Below, in pieces: positions 44,726-54,119 of a stretch of 55,514 nt of DNA. The translations under genes and the position numbers were made by a program. The DNA is from Betaproteobacteria bacterium (lineage in GTDB: Bacteria > Pseudomonadota > Gammaproteobacteria > Burkholderiales > SG8-39): assembly GCA_022340285.1 (NCBI GenBank), contig JAJDOG010000062.1, forward strand, positions 1 through 55,514. Reading direction: 5' to 3'. A model generated the notes under the pieces. That model was not told where the DNA came from. It did no database searches and worked only from the letters and a program-made list of their open reading frames with translations. Numbering within the stretch: the stretch's first letter is position 1; each line of letters starts with the position of its first letter.

Positions 44726-44972
44726 ACGCGCGCAAGCGCTCACGCTCTACGGCCGGAAGTATTGCCACCTCTGCGACGACATGGCCGCAGCGCTCGCGCC
44801 GCTGGCCGCGGAATGGGGCGTCGATGTGCGCTACGTCGACGTCGATGCCGACCCCGCCATCGAGGCGAGATATGGCGAGAGCGTGCCCGTGCTCACGCAC
44901 GGTGACACGATGCTTTGCCGGCATTTTCTGGATCCGCAGCGTGTGCGTGCCTACCTGGCGGAAATCCGCTAG
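44718..44972 (+). CDS. Glutaredoxin-like protein (DUF836)
   Basis: This 84-residue thioredoxin-fold protein has a CxxC site in YGRKYCHLCDDM. The remaining thioredoxin fold includes VRYVDVDADPAIEARYGESVPVL, the cis-Pro in SVPVL. It is a probable thiol-disulfide reductant of unknown partner. GTG 44718 overlaps the mucD stop by 8 nt. An alternative frame from a GTG at 44722 is a shadow. An intrinsic terminator follows, ending the sigma-E operon. Confidence 0.85.
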   Translation: MGERAQALTLYGRKYCHLCDDMAAALAPLAAEWGVDVRYVDVDADPAIEARYGESVPVLTHGDTMLCRHFLDPQRVRAYLAEIR

Positions 44973-44995
44973 AATTCGGGCGCTTAGGTAGGCTC

Positions 44996-45022
44996 AAGGG
45001 GTGCCCGACGGCACCCTTTTTT
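44996..45022 (+). terminator. Intrinsic terminator after the rpoE-mucD-grx operon
   Basis: GGGTGCC-CGAC-GGCACCC forms a 7-bp stem with a 4-nt loop, extended by A-T/G-T pairs, and is followed by TTTTTT (45017-45022). It lies between the glutaredoxin gene and lepA, so lepA needs its own promoter or read-through. Confidence 0.9.
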
Positions 45023-45221
45023 GGTTCTTCACCAATTGCGGGGGCCCCACGGGGAGACGGATTCAGGCGCGACTGGCACGACGAGACGGGCCGGGCTCGC
45101 CGTTCGAACATGCCGCGCCGCGCACGATCGGAAATTGCTCCGGTCGCCTCGAGCGAGCGTGCGGCGCCCGCGAGGCCTTGTTTGCCGCAAGCCCGCTCCG
45201 CGAATTCCCGCAGTCCGCCTG

Positions 45222-47015
<1,794 letters not shown>

Positions 47016-47019
47016 CGGA

Positions 47020-47808
47020 ATGAATTTCGCTGCAATTCTCTTCATCCTCCTGCTCGTGACCGGCGTGGTCGTGCTGCTCGACCGGGTTTATCTGGCCAAG
47101 CGGCGCGAGCAGGGTGCGAAGGAGCCATGGTGGATCGAGTATCCGAAAAGCTTCTTCCCGGTGATCCTGATCGTGTTCCTGCTGCGCTCGTTCCTGGTTG
47201 AACCCTTCAAGATTCCCTCGGGATCGATGATTCCCACGCTGCTGGTCGGCGACTTCATCCTGGTGAACAAGTACACCTACGGCATCAGGCTTCCCATCCT
47301 CAACACCAAGATCGTGGAGCTCAACCGCCCGCAACGAGGCGACGTGATGGTATTTCGCTACCCGGAGGATCCGTCGCTCGACTACATCAAGCGCGTGGTG
47401 GGGCTGCCGGGCGACAAGGTCACGTACCGGGACAAACGCCTGTCCATCAACGGGCAGGAAGTGCCGCTCAAGCCCGACGGCGAATACCAGTACCTGGATC
47501 GGCGCACGTTCGCGCGTCAGTTCCTCGAGACGTTCGGGCAGCGTACGCACCGAATCCTTCTCGAGGAGGACGCGCCGGCCATCCCTCCCTTCGTGAAGCA
47601 ATTCCCGTTTCGGCAGAATTGCACCTACAATAGCGATGGAATGACCTGTACGGTTCCGCCAGATCACTACTTCGTGATGGGGGACAATCGTGACAACTCC
47701 AGCGACAGCCGGGTTTGGGGCTTCGTCCCCGACGCCAACATCGTGGGCCGGGCCTTCTTCATCTGGTTCAATTTCGGCGAGCCGCGGCGAATCGGCTCGT
47801 TTCAGTAA
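47020..47808 (+). CDS. lepB: Signal peptidase I
   Basis: The 262-residue protein has two N-terminal transmembrane helices (about 4-20 and 44-60). The catalytic Ser69 lies in FKIPSGSMIPTL and Lys124 in DYIKRVVGLPGD; box E is VMGDNRDNSSDSRVWG. It cleaves signal peptides in the periplasmic face of the inner membrane. It is in the usual place between lepA and rnc. Confidence 0.97.
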   Translation: MNFAAILFILLLVTGVVVLLDRVYLAKRREQGAKEPWWIEYPKSFFPVILIVFLLRSFLVEPFKIPSGSMIPTLLVGDFILVNKYTYGIRLPILNTKIVELNRPQRGDVMVFRYPEDPSLDYIKRVVGLPGDKVTYRDKRLSINGQEVPLKPDGEYQYLDRRTFARQFLETFGQRTHRILLEEDAPAIPPFVKQFPFRQNCTYNSDGMTCTVPPDHYFVMGDNRDNSSDSRVWGFVPDANIVGRAFFIWFNFGEPRRIGSFQ

Positions 47809-47821
47809 GGGAAAGGCTTCC

Positions 47822-48202
47822 ATGCAGCGACGACAACGTGGGATGAGCGCCATCGGGATTCTTATCGTCCTGATCCTGGTCGTGTTTGCCGCGCTGATCG
47901 GCATGCGCGTCACGCCAGCCTATCTCGAATATTTCGCGATCAAGAAGGCAATCGCCTCCATCAAAGAGAGCGGTGAACTTCGCGACGGGACGCCGGCCAG
48001 CGTGCGCAAGGCGTTCGAGCGGCACCAGGCCATCGATGATTTCCAGTCCGTCGCTCCGCAGGATCTGGAAATCGTCAAGGAAGGCGGCGAGATGGTCGTC
48101 TCGTTCGGCTACGAAAAGCGCGTCCCGCTTTTCTACAACATCAGCCTGCTCATCGACTTCTCCGGTTCCACCCAGCCGGGAAGGCTCAAGCGACGGGAGT
48201 AG
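47822..48202 (+). CDS. DUF4845 membrane protein
   Basis: The 126-residue protein starts MQRRQRGMSAIGILIVLILV, a pilin-like N-terminal transmembrane helix. Next comes TPAYLEYFAIKKAIASIKE and a C-terminal beta-rich part, VVSFGYEKRVPLFYNISLLI. It matches DUF4845 proteins encoded between lepB and rnc in beta- and gammaproteobacteria. The function is unknown. Resemblance to prepilin N-termini is partial: the usual Glu5 is absent. Confidence 0.82.
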   Translation: MQRRQRGMSAIGILIVLILVVFAALIGMRVTPAYLEYFAIKKAIASIKESGELRDGTPASVRKAFERHQAIDDFQSVAPQDLEIVKEGGEMVVSFGYEKRVPLFYNISLLIDFSGSTQPGRLKRRE

Positions 48203-48223
48203 CGTCGGTATGCGCGGCAAGGG

Positions 48224-48892
48224 ATGAAGCGCAACGCACTGGAGCAGGCGCTCGGCCACCGGTTCACCAGTCCACGCCTGCTCGAGCAGGCCCTCACCCA
48301 CCGCAGTCACAGCACGCCGCACAACGAGCGGCTCGAGTTCCTCGGCGACAGCATCCTGAATTTCGTCGTCGCGGCGGAGCTGTTCGCGCGATTCCCGGTC
48401 CTGGAGGAGGGGCGCCTGACCAGGATGCGTGCCAGCCTGGTGCGCGAAGAGTCCCTCCACCGGGTTGCACTCGCAATGGGGCTGGGCGATCACCTCAGGC
48501 TCGGCAAGGGTGCCCTCAAGAGCGGCGACTTCCGCCGCGCATCCGTACTCGCCGACGCGCTCGAAGCGGTGTTCGGCGCGGTGTTCCTCGACGCGGGTTT
48601 CGAGGCAGCGCGCGAGACCATCGTGCGGCTTCTCTCGCCCGCGCTCGACGTCCTGGACCCCAAGGCCGTATCCAAGGATTCGAAGACGCGGCTCCAGGAA
48701 TGGCTGCAGGGCCACAAGTATGCGTTGCCGCACTACGCGGTGGTCGCCACGCACGGCGCCGGGCACAATCAGCTTTTCGAAGTGGAATGCCTGATCGGCG
48801 AGCTCGAGATCCGGACGGTCGGCACCGGGGCAAGCCGGCGCGCGGCGGAGCAGGATGCGGCGCGCCAGGCGTTTTCGAGGATCCAGCAGTGA
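48224..48892 (+). CDS. rnc: Ribonuclease III
   Basis: This 222-residue double-strand-specific endonuclease processes rRNA precursors. It has signature [14 protein letters not shown] (Glu38, Asp42), a second acidic site in [17 protein letters not shown], and a C-terminal dsRNA-binding domain ([11 protein letters not shown], then [15 protein letters not shown]). The stop overlaps the era GTG start (GTGA), as is common for rnc-era. Confidence 0.96.
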   Translation: MKRNALEQALGHRFTSPRLLEQALTHRSHSTPHNERLEFLGDSILNFVVAAELFARFPVLEEGRLTRMRASLVREESLHRVALAMGLGDHLRLGKGALKSGDFRRASVLADALEAVFGAVFLDAGFEAARETIVRLLSPALDVLDPKAVSKDSKTRLQEWLQGHKYALPHYAVVATHGAGHNQLFEVECLIGELEIRTVGTGASRRAAEQDAARQAFSRIQQ

Positions 48893-49797
48893 GACGGAAC
48901 GAGACGCCGGCAGTGATCCGCAGCGGGGTAGTCGCCATCGTCGGGCGTCCCAATGTGGGCAAGTCGACCCTATTCAACAGAATGGTCGGACAGAAGGTGA
49001 GCATCACGTCGGCGAAGCCGCAGACGACCCGGCACCGGATCGCCGGCATTCTGACCTCGGGCAACGCGCAGGCGGTCTTCGTCGACACACCAGGCTTCCA
49101 GACTCGTCAGGGAGGCGCCCTGAACCGCGTACTGAACCGGACCGTCATGCACGCTCTCGAAGGCGTCGACCTGGTACTGGTCGTGATCGAGGCGGGACGT
49201 TTCGACGCCGAGGATCGCCGGGTCCTTGCGCTCCTCCCGAAAGCCGTGCCGTCGGTCCTCGTCGTGAACAAGTCCGACAAGCTGCCGGAAAAGACGCGGA
49301 TGATTCCTTTCCTGCAGGCCGCGGTCAGGGAGCACGACTTCGCCGAAGTCGTGCCGGTCAGCGCGCGAACCGGGCGCAACGTGGGCGAGCTCGTACGCGT
49401 CCTGATGGACCGACTTCCCGCGCAACCTCCGCTATATCCTGCCGACGAGCTCACCGACCGCGACGAACGATTTCTCGCCGCAGAGCTGGTGCGCGAGAAG
49501 CTGTTCCGGTCGGTGGGCGACGAAGTGCCCTACGGCGCCGCGGTCGTCATCGAGAAGTTCGAGCAGGAGGGCAAATTGCGCCGAATCCACGCGTCGATCG
49601 TGGTGGAGAAATCGGGGCACAAGGCGATCGTGATCGGACGCGCCGGCGAAAAGCTGAAGTCCATCGCGACTGCGGCGCGACTGGACATGGAGAAGCTGTT
49701 CGGCGGCAAGGTGTTTCTCGAGGTCTGGGTGAAAGTAAAGAAAGGCTGGAGCGACAACGAGGCGCAGCTCCGCCAGCTGGGATACGAGCATGCGTGA
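48889..49797 (+). CDS. era: GTPase Era
   Basis: Era is a GTPase for 30S ribosome maturation. The 302-residue protein has G1 GRPNVGKST (19-27), a switch I region with [15 protein letters not shown]3 VDTPGF, G4 NKSD and G5 VSAR. A C-terminal KH domain has [20 protein letters not shown]. The GTG start at 48889 overlaps rnc. Its stop lies 8 nt inside recO. Confidence 0.96.
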   Translation: MRRNETPAVIRSGVVAIVGRPNVGKSTLFNRMVGQKVSITSAKPQTTRHRIAGILTSGNAQAVFVDTPGFQTRQGGALNRVLNRTVMHALEGVDLVLVVIEAGRFDAEDRRVLALLPKAVPSVLVVNKSDKLPEKTRMIPFLQAAVREHDFAEVVPVSARTGRNVGELVRVLMDRLPAQPPLYPADELTDRDERFLAAELVREKLFRSVGDEVPYGAAVVIEKFEQEGKLRRIHASIVVEKSGHKAIVIGRAGEKLKSIATAARLDMEKLFGGKVFLEVWVKVKKGWSDNEAQLRQLGYEHA

Positions 49798-50524
49798 GCG
49801 GCAGCGGGTCGACGGCGAGCAGTCGTTTGTCCTGCACAGCTATCCGTTTCGGGAGACGAGCCTGCTCGTCGAGATCTTCAGCCGGCGGTTCGGACGTGTC
49901 GCCCTGCTTGCCAAGGGTGCGAGGCGGCCGCGATCGGCGCTGCGCGGGGCGCTGCTCGCTTTTCAGCCGCTCGCCATCGGTTGGGCAGGGAAGGGCGAGG
50001 TGCGTACGTTGATGAAAGCTGAATGGCGTGGCGGACAACCGCTCCTCGCCGGGGAGGCGCTGTTTTGCGGCTTCTACCTCAACGAGCTTCTGTTGCGTCT
50101 CCTGCCTCGCGAAGACGCGCACGACGAGCTGTTCGATGCCTACGCCGAAGCCCTCGAAGCGCTGGCGCGGGGCGCGTTGCCGGCGCCGGTCCTGCGCAGC
50201 TTCGAAAAGCGTCTGCTCAAGGAGCTGGGCTATGCTCTGACGCTCGACCGCGAACCGGCAACGGGCGCAAGCGTGGATCCTGCGACGATGTATCGCTACG
50301 AGCCGGAACGCGGTCCGGTGCCGGTCGGGTCGGGTAGCGCGCGGGGCGCAACGGATGGACCGCTCTTCAGCGGACGCGCGCTGCTTGAGATCGCACGAGA
50401 GAATTACGCGGATCCGCACACGCTTCAGCAGGGGAAAATTCTTATGCGCCTGATCATCAATCATCGGCTCGATCAACGCCCGCTGCAGAGCCGCCGAGTC
50501 TTCGAGGCGTTGCAGGAACTGTGA
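49790..50524 (+). CDS. recO: DNA repair protein RecO
   Basis: RecO loads RecA with RecR and anneals single strands in the RecF pathway. The 244-residue protein has an OB-fold N-terminus (FVLHSYPFRETSLLVEIFS, RVALLAKGARRPRSAL) and a helical C-terminus (FCGFYLNELLLRLLPRED, SFEKRLLKELGYALTLD). It follows era by overlap and precedes pdxJ, the standard order. Confidence 0.93.
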   Translation: MRERQRVDGEQSFVLHSYPFRETSLLVEIFSRRFGRVALLAKGARRPRSALRGALLAFQPLAIGWAGKGEVRTLMKAEWRGGQPLLAGEALFCGFYLNELLLRLLPREDAHDELFDAYAEALEALARGALPAPVLRSFEKRLLKELGYALTLDREPATGASVDPATMYRYEPERGPVPVGSGSARGATDGPLFSGRALLEIARENYADPHTLQQGKILMRLIINHRLDQRPLQSRRVFEALQEL

Positions 50525-50581
50525 TGAAGGAGAGAGCGGCCTTCCTCGCACGGGTTCCGCGTCCCGCTCCGGAGTCGTGCC

Positions 50582-51352
50582 ATGATTGAGCTCGGCGTGA
50601 ACATCGATCACGTCGCGACTGTGCGACAGGCGCGGCGCACGTACGAGCCGGACCCAGTCTGGGCGGCTGTCGAGGCGCACCTGGGCGGCGCGGATGGGAT
50701 CACGGTGCATCTGCGCGAGGACCGCCGCCACATCCAGGACGAGGACGTGCGGCGATTGCGCGAGCTGACCCACATCAAGCTCAATCTGGAGATGGCGGCG
50801 ATCGCAGAAATGGTCGACATCGCGTGCCGTCTGCGGCCGGAGATGGCGATGCTGGTTCCGGAGGGACGCCACGAGATCACGACCGAAGGCGGGCTGAACA
50901 TCGTGGCCCAGGAGAAGAAGATCGCCGAAGCGGTCCGCAGGCTCGCCGACGCCGGGATCGTGGTGAGCGTTTTCATCGACGCCGATCTGCGCCAGGTCGA
51001 GGCCGCGCAGCGCGCTGGTGCGTCCGTCTGCGAAGTGCATACCGGTCCGTATGCCCATGCGTTCCATTCCCGGGGGCGTGATTCGGAGAGCCCGCCGGTC
51101 GTTGCGGAGCTCGCGAAGCTCGCCGAAGCGGGGAAAGCGATCCGGGCGCTCGGAATGCGCTTCAACGCCGGCCACGCTCTGAACTACTTCAATGTCAGCC
51201 CGGTCGCACGGCTGCCCGGCATCCGCGAACTGCACATCGGCCATGCGATCGTGAGCCGCGCCGTGTTTGTCGGCATGCGCGAGGCGGTTCGCGAAATGAA
51301 AACGCTCATCACTCAGGCGGCGTGGCGCGCCATTGGGGGAGAGCCGCGGTGA
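50582..51352 (+). CDS. pdxJ: Pyridoxine 5'-phosphate synthase
   Basis: PdxJ condenses 1-deoxyxylulose 5-phosphate with 3-amino-2-oxopropyl phosphate to pyridoxine phosphate. The 256-residue TIM barrel has LGVNIDHVATVRQARRTYEP, GADGITVHLREDRRHIQD, LNLEMA, LVPEGRHEITTEGGLN, HTGPYAHAF, LNYFNVSPVA and ELHIGHAIVSRAVF. Its stop overlaps the acpS GTG start. Confidence 0.97.
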   Translation: MIELGVNIDHVATVRQARRTYEPDPVWAAVEAHLGGADGITVHLREDRRHIQDEDVRRLRELTHIKLNLEMAAIAEMVDIACRLRPEMAMLVPEGRHEITTEGGLNIVAQEKKIAEAVRRLADAGIVVSVFIDADLRQVEAAQRAGASVCEVHTGPYAHAFHSRGRDSESPPVVAELAKLAEAGKAIRALGMRFNAGHALNYFNVSPVARLPGIRELHIGHAIVSRAVFVGMREAVREMKTLITQAAWRAIGGEPR

Positions 51353-51741
51353 TCGTCGGGATCGGCACGGACCTCGTCGAGATTCCACGCATCGAGCAGG
51401 CGCTGGCCCGTCACGGTGAGCGCTTCGCTCGCAAGATCCTGGTGCCGCACGAGCTGGAGCGATTCGCCCGCCACCGCAAGCCAGCCGCTTATCTCGCCAA
51501 GCGTTTCGCTGCAAAGGAGGCCTTCTCCAAGGCGATGGGGACCGGCATCCACTTCCCGGTCAACTGGCAGAACGTCAGCGTGGCCAACCTGCCTTCCGGA
51601 AAGCCCTGCCTGCGCTTTTCCGATGCGCTTGCGACCTTGCTTGCAACGAGGCGGATTCAGGAGGTGCACGTCAGCTTGACCGACGAGCGCGAGGTGGCCG
51701 CGGCATTCGTGATCCTCGAAGGGGACCGGCATGCCAGCTGA
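51349..51741 (+). CDS. acpS: Holo-ACP synthase
   Basis: AcpS attaches 4'-phosphopantetheine from CoA to AcpP. The 130-residue protein begins IVGIGTDLVEIPRIEQAL (Mg ligand Asp8), has the second ligand Glu in RFAAKEAFSKAMGTG, and ends VSLTDEREVAAAFVILE. The GTG start overlaps pdxJ (GTGA). The stop lies 11 nt inside nagZ. Confidence 0.95.
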   Translation: MIVGIGTDLVEIPRIEQALARHGERFARKILVPHELERFARHRKPAAYLAKRFAAKEAFSKAMGTGIHFPVNWQNVSVANLPSGKPCLRFSDALATLLATRRIQEVHVSLTDEREVAAAFVILEGDRHAS

Positions 51742-52759
51742 CGCGCCGCTCGGGCCGGTGATGCTCGATTTGGCAGGCCTTTCCCTCGACGCGGCGGACC
51801 GGGAAGTCCTGACCCATCCCGCCGTCGGTGGCGTGATCCTGTTCAAACGGAACTTTGCCTCCACGTCCCAGCTCGATCAGCTCACCGCGGACATTCGCGC
51901 GCTGCGTTCTCCCCCGTTGCTCATCGCGGTCGATCACGAAGGCGGCCGGGTCCAGCGGTTCCAGGAAGGATTCACCCGACTTCCGCCGATGCGAGCGCTC
52001 GGCAAGGTCTATGAGCGGGACCCCGCCCTCGCAGAGAATCTCGCCGGTGCAGTCGGCATCGTTCTCGCATCGGAGCTCTTCCTTCATGGTGTCGACCTGA
52101 CTTTCGCGCCGGTCGTCGATATCGACTTCGGGGCGAGCGACGTTATCGGTGACCGGGCCTTTCACGACACGCCACAGGGCGTAGCGCGTCTGGCGGCGAG
52201 TCTCGTGCGCGGAATGGGCCGGATCGGAATGGGTGCGGTGGCCAAGCATTTCCCCGGACACGGATTCGTGCGCGCGGATTCGCACGTTGCGGTGCCTGTC
52301 GACAATCGCGAGCTTGCGGAGATCGAGGCGAACGACCTGCTGCCCTACCGGACGCTGATCGCGGCGGACCTTGCCGGCGTGATGCCGGCCCATGTCATCT
52401 ACTCCAAGGTGGATTCGCGCCCGGCTGGTTTTTCCAGTGTCTGGCTGCAACGGATCCTCCGCGGCAAGCTCGGTTTCGACGGACTCGTGTTCAGCGACGA
52501 CCTTTCGATGGAGGGCGCGAGCGTGGCGGGTGACATCACGGAGCGGAGCAGGGCGGCCCTTGCCGCAGGGTGCGACATGGTCCTGGTCTGCGGAAACCGG
52601 GAGGCGGCCTGCGCCCTCGTCGCCGGCATGACGGCACCGCCCCTTGCGACCTCGCGACTGGCTCGCTTTCGCGGCATGCGTTCCGCGGACGGTGGAGCGG
52701 GTTACGACGCGGCGTTACGGGCGCTTTCTGGCGCGGGCGATTCGGGACTACTCGCCTGA
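51731..52759 (+). CDS. nagZ: Beta-N-acetylglucosaminidase NagZ (GH3)
   Basis: NagZ removes GlcNAc from recycled anhydromuropeptides in the cytoplasm. The 342-residue GH3 domain has LIAVDHEGGRVQRF, DLTFAPVVDIDF, the catalytic loop AVAKHFPGHGFVRADSHVAV, and FSDDLSMEG with the nucleophile Asp. There is no signal peptide. It ends the lepA-nagZ operon and converges on efp, 29 nt away, with no terminator seen. Confidence 0.95.
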   Translation: MPADAPLGPVMLDLAGLSLDAADREVLTHPAVGGVILFKRNFASTSQLDQLTADIRALRSPPLLIAVDHEGGRVQRFQEGFTRLPPMRALGKVYERDPALAENLAGAVGIVLASELFLHGVDLTFAPVVDIDFGASDVIGDRAFHDTPQGVARLAASLVRGMGRIGMGAVAKHFPGHGFVRADSHVAVPVDNRELAEIEANDLLPYRTLIAADLAGVMPAHVIYSKVDSRPAGFSSVWLQRILRGKLGFDGLVFSDDLSMEGASVAGDITERSRAALAAGCDMVLVCGNREAACALVAGMTAPPLATSRLARFRGMRSADGGAGYDAALRALSGAGDSGLLA

Positions 52760-52788
52760 ATGCCGTGCGAGGGCGGACCAACCCCTCT

Positions 52789-53355
52789 CTAAGCGCGCTC
52801 CATGTAGACGCCTTCGTCGGTATTGACCTTGATCTTCTCGCCGGTCTCGATGAACGGAGGTACCTGCACCGTGATACCGGTCTCCAGCTTGGCTGGCTTG
52901 AACGACGTGGTGGCCGTCGAATTCTTGATGTTCGGATCGGTTTCGACGACGGTCAGCACGACGCTCGGCGGCAATTGCACCCCGATCGGGCGATCGTTGT
53001 GGAAATTGACCTGGACGTCGGTATTGGGGAGCAGGAAGCCCGCCTGACCCTCCAGCATCTCGGCGCCGATGTTGAGCTGATCGTAGGTCTCCTTGTCCAT
53101 GAAGACGAAGGCCTCGCCGTCTTGGTAGAGGTACTGCATCTCGCGGGGCTCGACGTAGGCGCGCTCGACCTTCTCATCGGTCCGGTATCGCACGTTCGTC
53201 TTGGTGCCCGCCTCGATGTCCTTCATCTCGACTTGCATGAACGCGCCGCCGCGACCGCCGACATGCACGTGATAGGATTTCAGCACGCGCCAGACCCGCT
53301 TGTCCCACTCGAGCAGGTTGCCGACGCGAATTTCGGTTGCCAGTACTTTCGCCAT
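52789..53355 (-). CDS. efp: Elongation factor P
   Basis: EF-P helps ribosomes through polyproline stretches. The 188-residue protein has three beta-barrel domains, with AEMLEGQAGFLLPNTDVQV and late FIETGEKIKVNTDEGVYMER. The modification loop reads HVHVGGRGGAFMQVEM, so Arg35 sits where E. coli has the modified Lys34. Arg-type EF-P is usually rhamnosylated by EarP, whose gene is normally adjacent; none is seen here. The overall sequence (MQVEMKDIEAGTKTNVR) is unlike the common EarP-linked type (SGRNAA). Confidence 0.95.
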   Translation of the reverse strand: MAKVLATEIRVGNLLEWDKRVWRVLKSYHVHVGGRGGAFMQVEMKDIEAGTKTNVRYRTDEKVERAYVEPREMQYLYQDGEAFVFMDKETYDQLNIGAEMLEGQAGFLLPNTDVQVNFHNDRPIGVQLPPSVVLTVVETDPNIKNSTATTSFKPAKLETGITVQVPPFIETGEKIKVNTDEGVYMERA

Positions 53356-53387
53356 AAGAAAACTTGCCTGTGCCGGGCATAAAGGGA

Positions 53388-54071
53388 ATGGAGTTTACCG
53401 GAAACAGGCACCGCGAGGCATGGCCTCACGAAGTGTTCGATCGCGAATGCCGCGATTGCCCGCGCCTCGATGCGTTCCTGCAGGGGGTTCGGCGCGGTCG
53501 ACCCGATTATCACGCGCATCCCGTGCCGCCGTTCGGCGATCCCGAGGCCCAGTTGCTGGTCGTCGGACTCGCGCCGGGAATGCACGGAGCAAATCGGACG
53601 GGCCGTCCGTTCACAGGCGATTTCGCGGGGATCCTGCTCTACCGTACGCTGCACCGGTACGGCTTTGCAAGCCATGCTGGCTCCGCGGACCCGGACGACG
53701 GACTCAGGCTCACCGGTTGCCGGGTCACCAACGCGGTGAAGTGCCTTCCGCCTCAGAACAAGCCCGCTCCGGCGGAAATCAGGTGCTGCAACCGCTATCT
53801 CGCCGCGGAATTGGCGACGTACCCGCCGCGGGCGGTGCTAGCGCTCGGGCGGATTGCCCACGATGCAGTGCTGCGGGCGCGAGGAATCGGCGTCACCAGC
53901 TACCGGTTTGCGCATCACGCCGTTCATGACTTGCCGGGCGGGTTGCGCCTGTTCGATAGCTATCACTGCAGCCGATACAATACGCAAACCAAGCGACTGA
54001 CCGAAGCGATGTTCGAGGCGGTCGTGGGCGACATTGCGGGATTCCTGGGAACGCCATCGCCCGGCGGTTAG
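53388..54071 (+). CDS. Uracil-DNA glycosylase, family 5 (UDGb-like, [4Fe-4S])
   Basis: This 227-residue glycosylase has an N-terminal iron-sulfur Cys pair (ECRDCPRL) and further Cys in NAVKCLPPQNKPAPAEIRCC. The active-site motif is GLAPGMHGANRTGRPFTGD, which lacks a polar catalytic Asp/Asn after GLAPG, as in UDGb. The C-terminal motif is SYHCSRYNTQTKRL. It should remove uracil and perhaps hypoxanthine from DNA. ATG 53388 is used; GTG 53370 or TTG 53364 are in frame. It is divergent from efp with very little room between. Confidence 0.87.
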   Translation: MEFTGNRHREAWPHEVFDRECRDCPRLDAFLQGVRRGRPDYHAHPVPPFGDPEAQLLVVGLAPGMHGANRTGRPFTGDFAGILLYRTLHRYGFASHAGSADPDDGLRLTGCRVTNAVKCLPPQNKPAPAEIRCCNRYLAAELATYPPRAVLALGRIAHDAVLRARGIGVTSYRFAHHAVHDLPGGLRLFDSYHCSRYNTQTKRLTEAMFEAVVGDIAGFLGTPSPGG

Positions 54072-54119
54072 CGGCACGGGATTCGGGCGACGTCAAATCT
54101 CCTCTCATTGGATCGCGAC

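Noticed and set aside
44722-44991. 89-codon frame overlapping the glutaredoxin gene
   Set aside because: It is a +1 shadow; the CxxC thioredoxin-fold protein is in the other frame.
49547-51514. 655-codon minus-strand frame opposite recO-pdxJ-acpS
   Set aside because: It spans three recognised genes and shows shadow composition.
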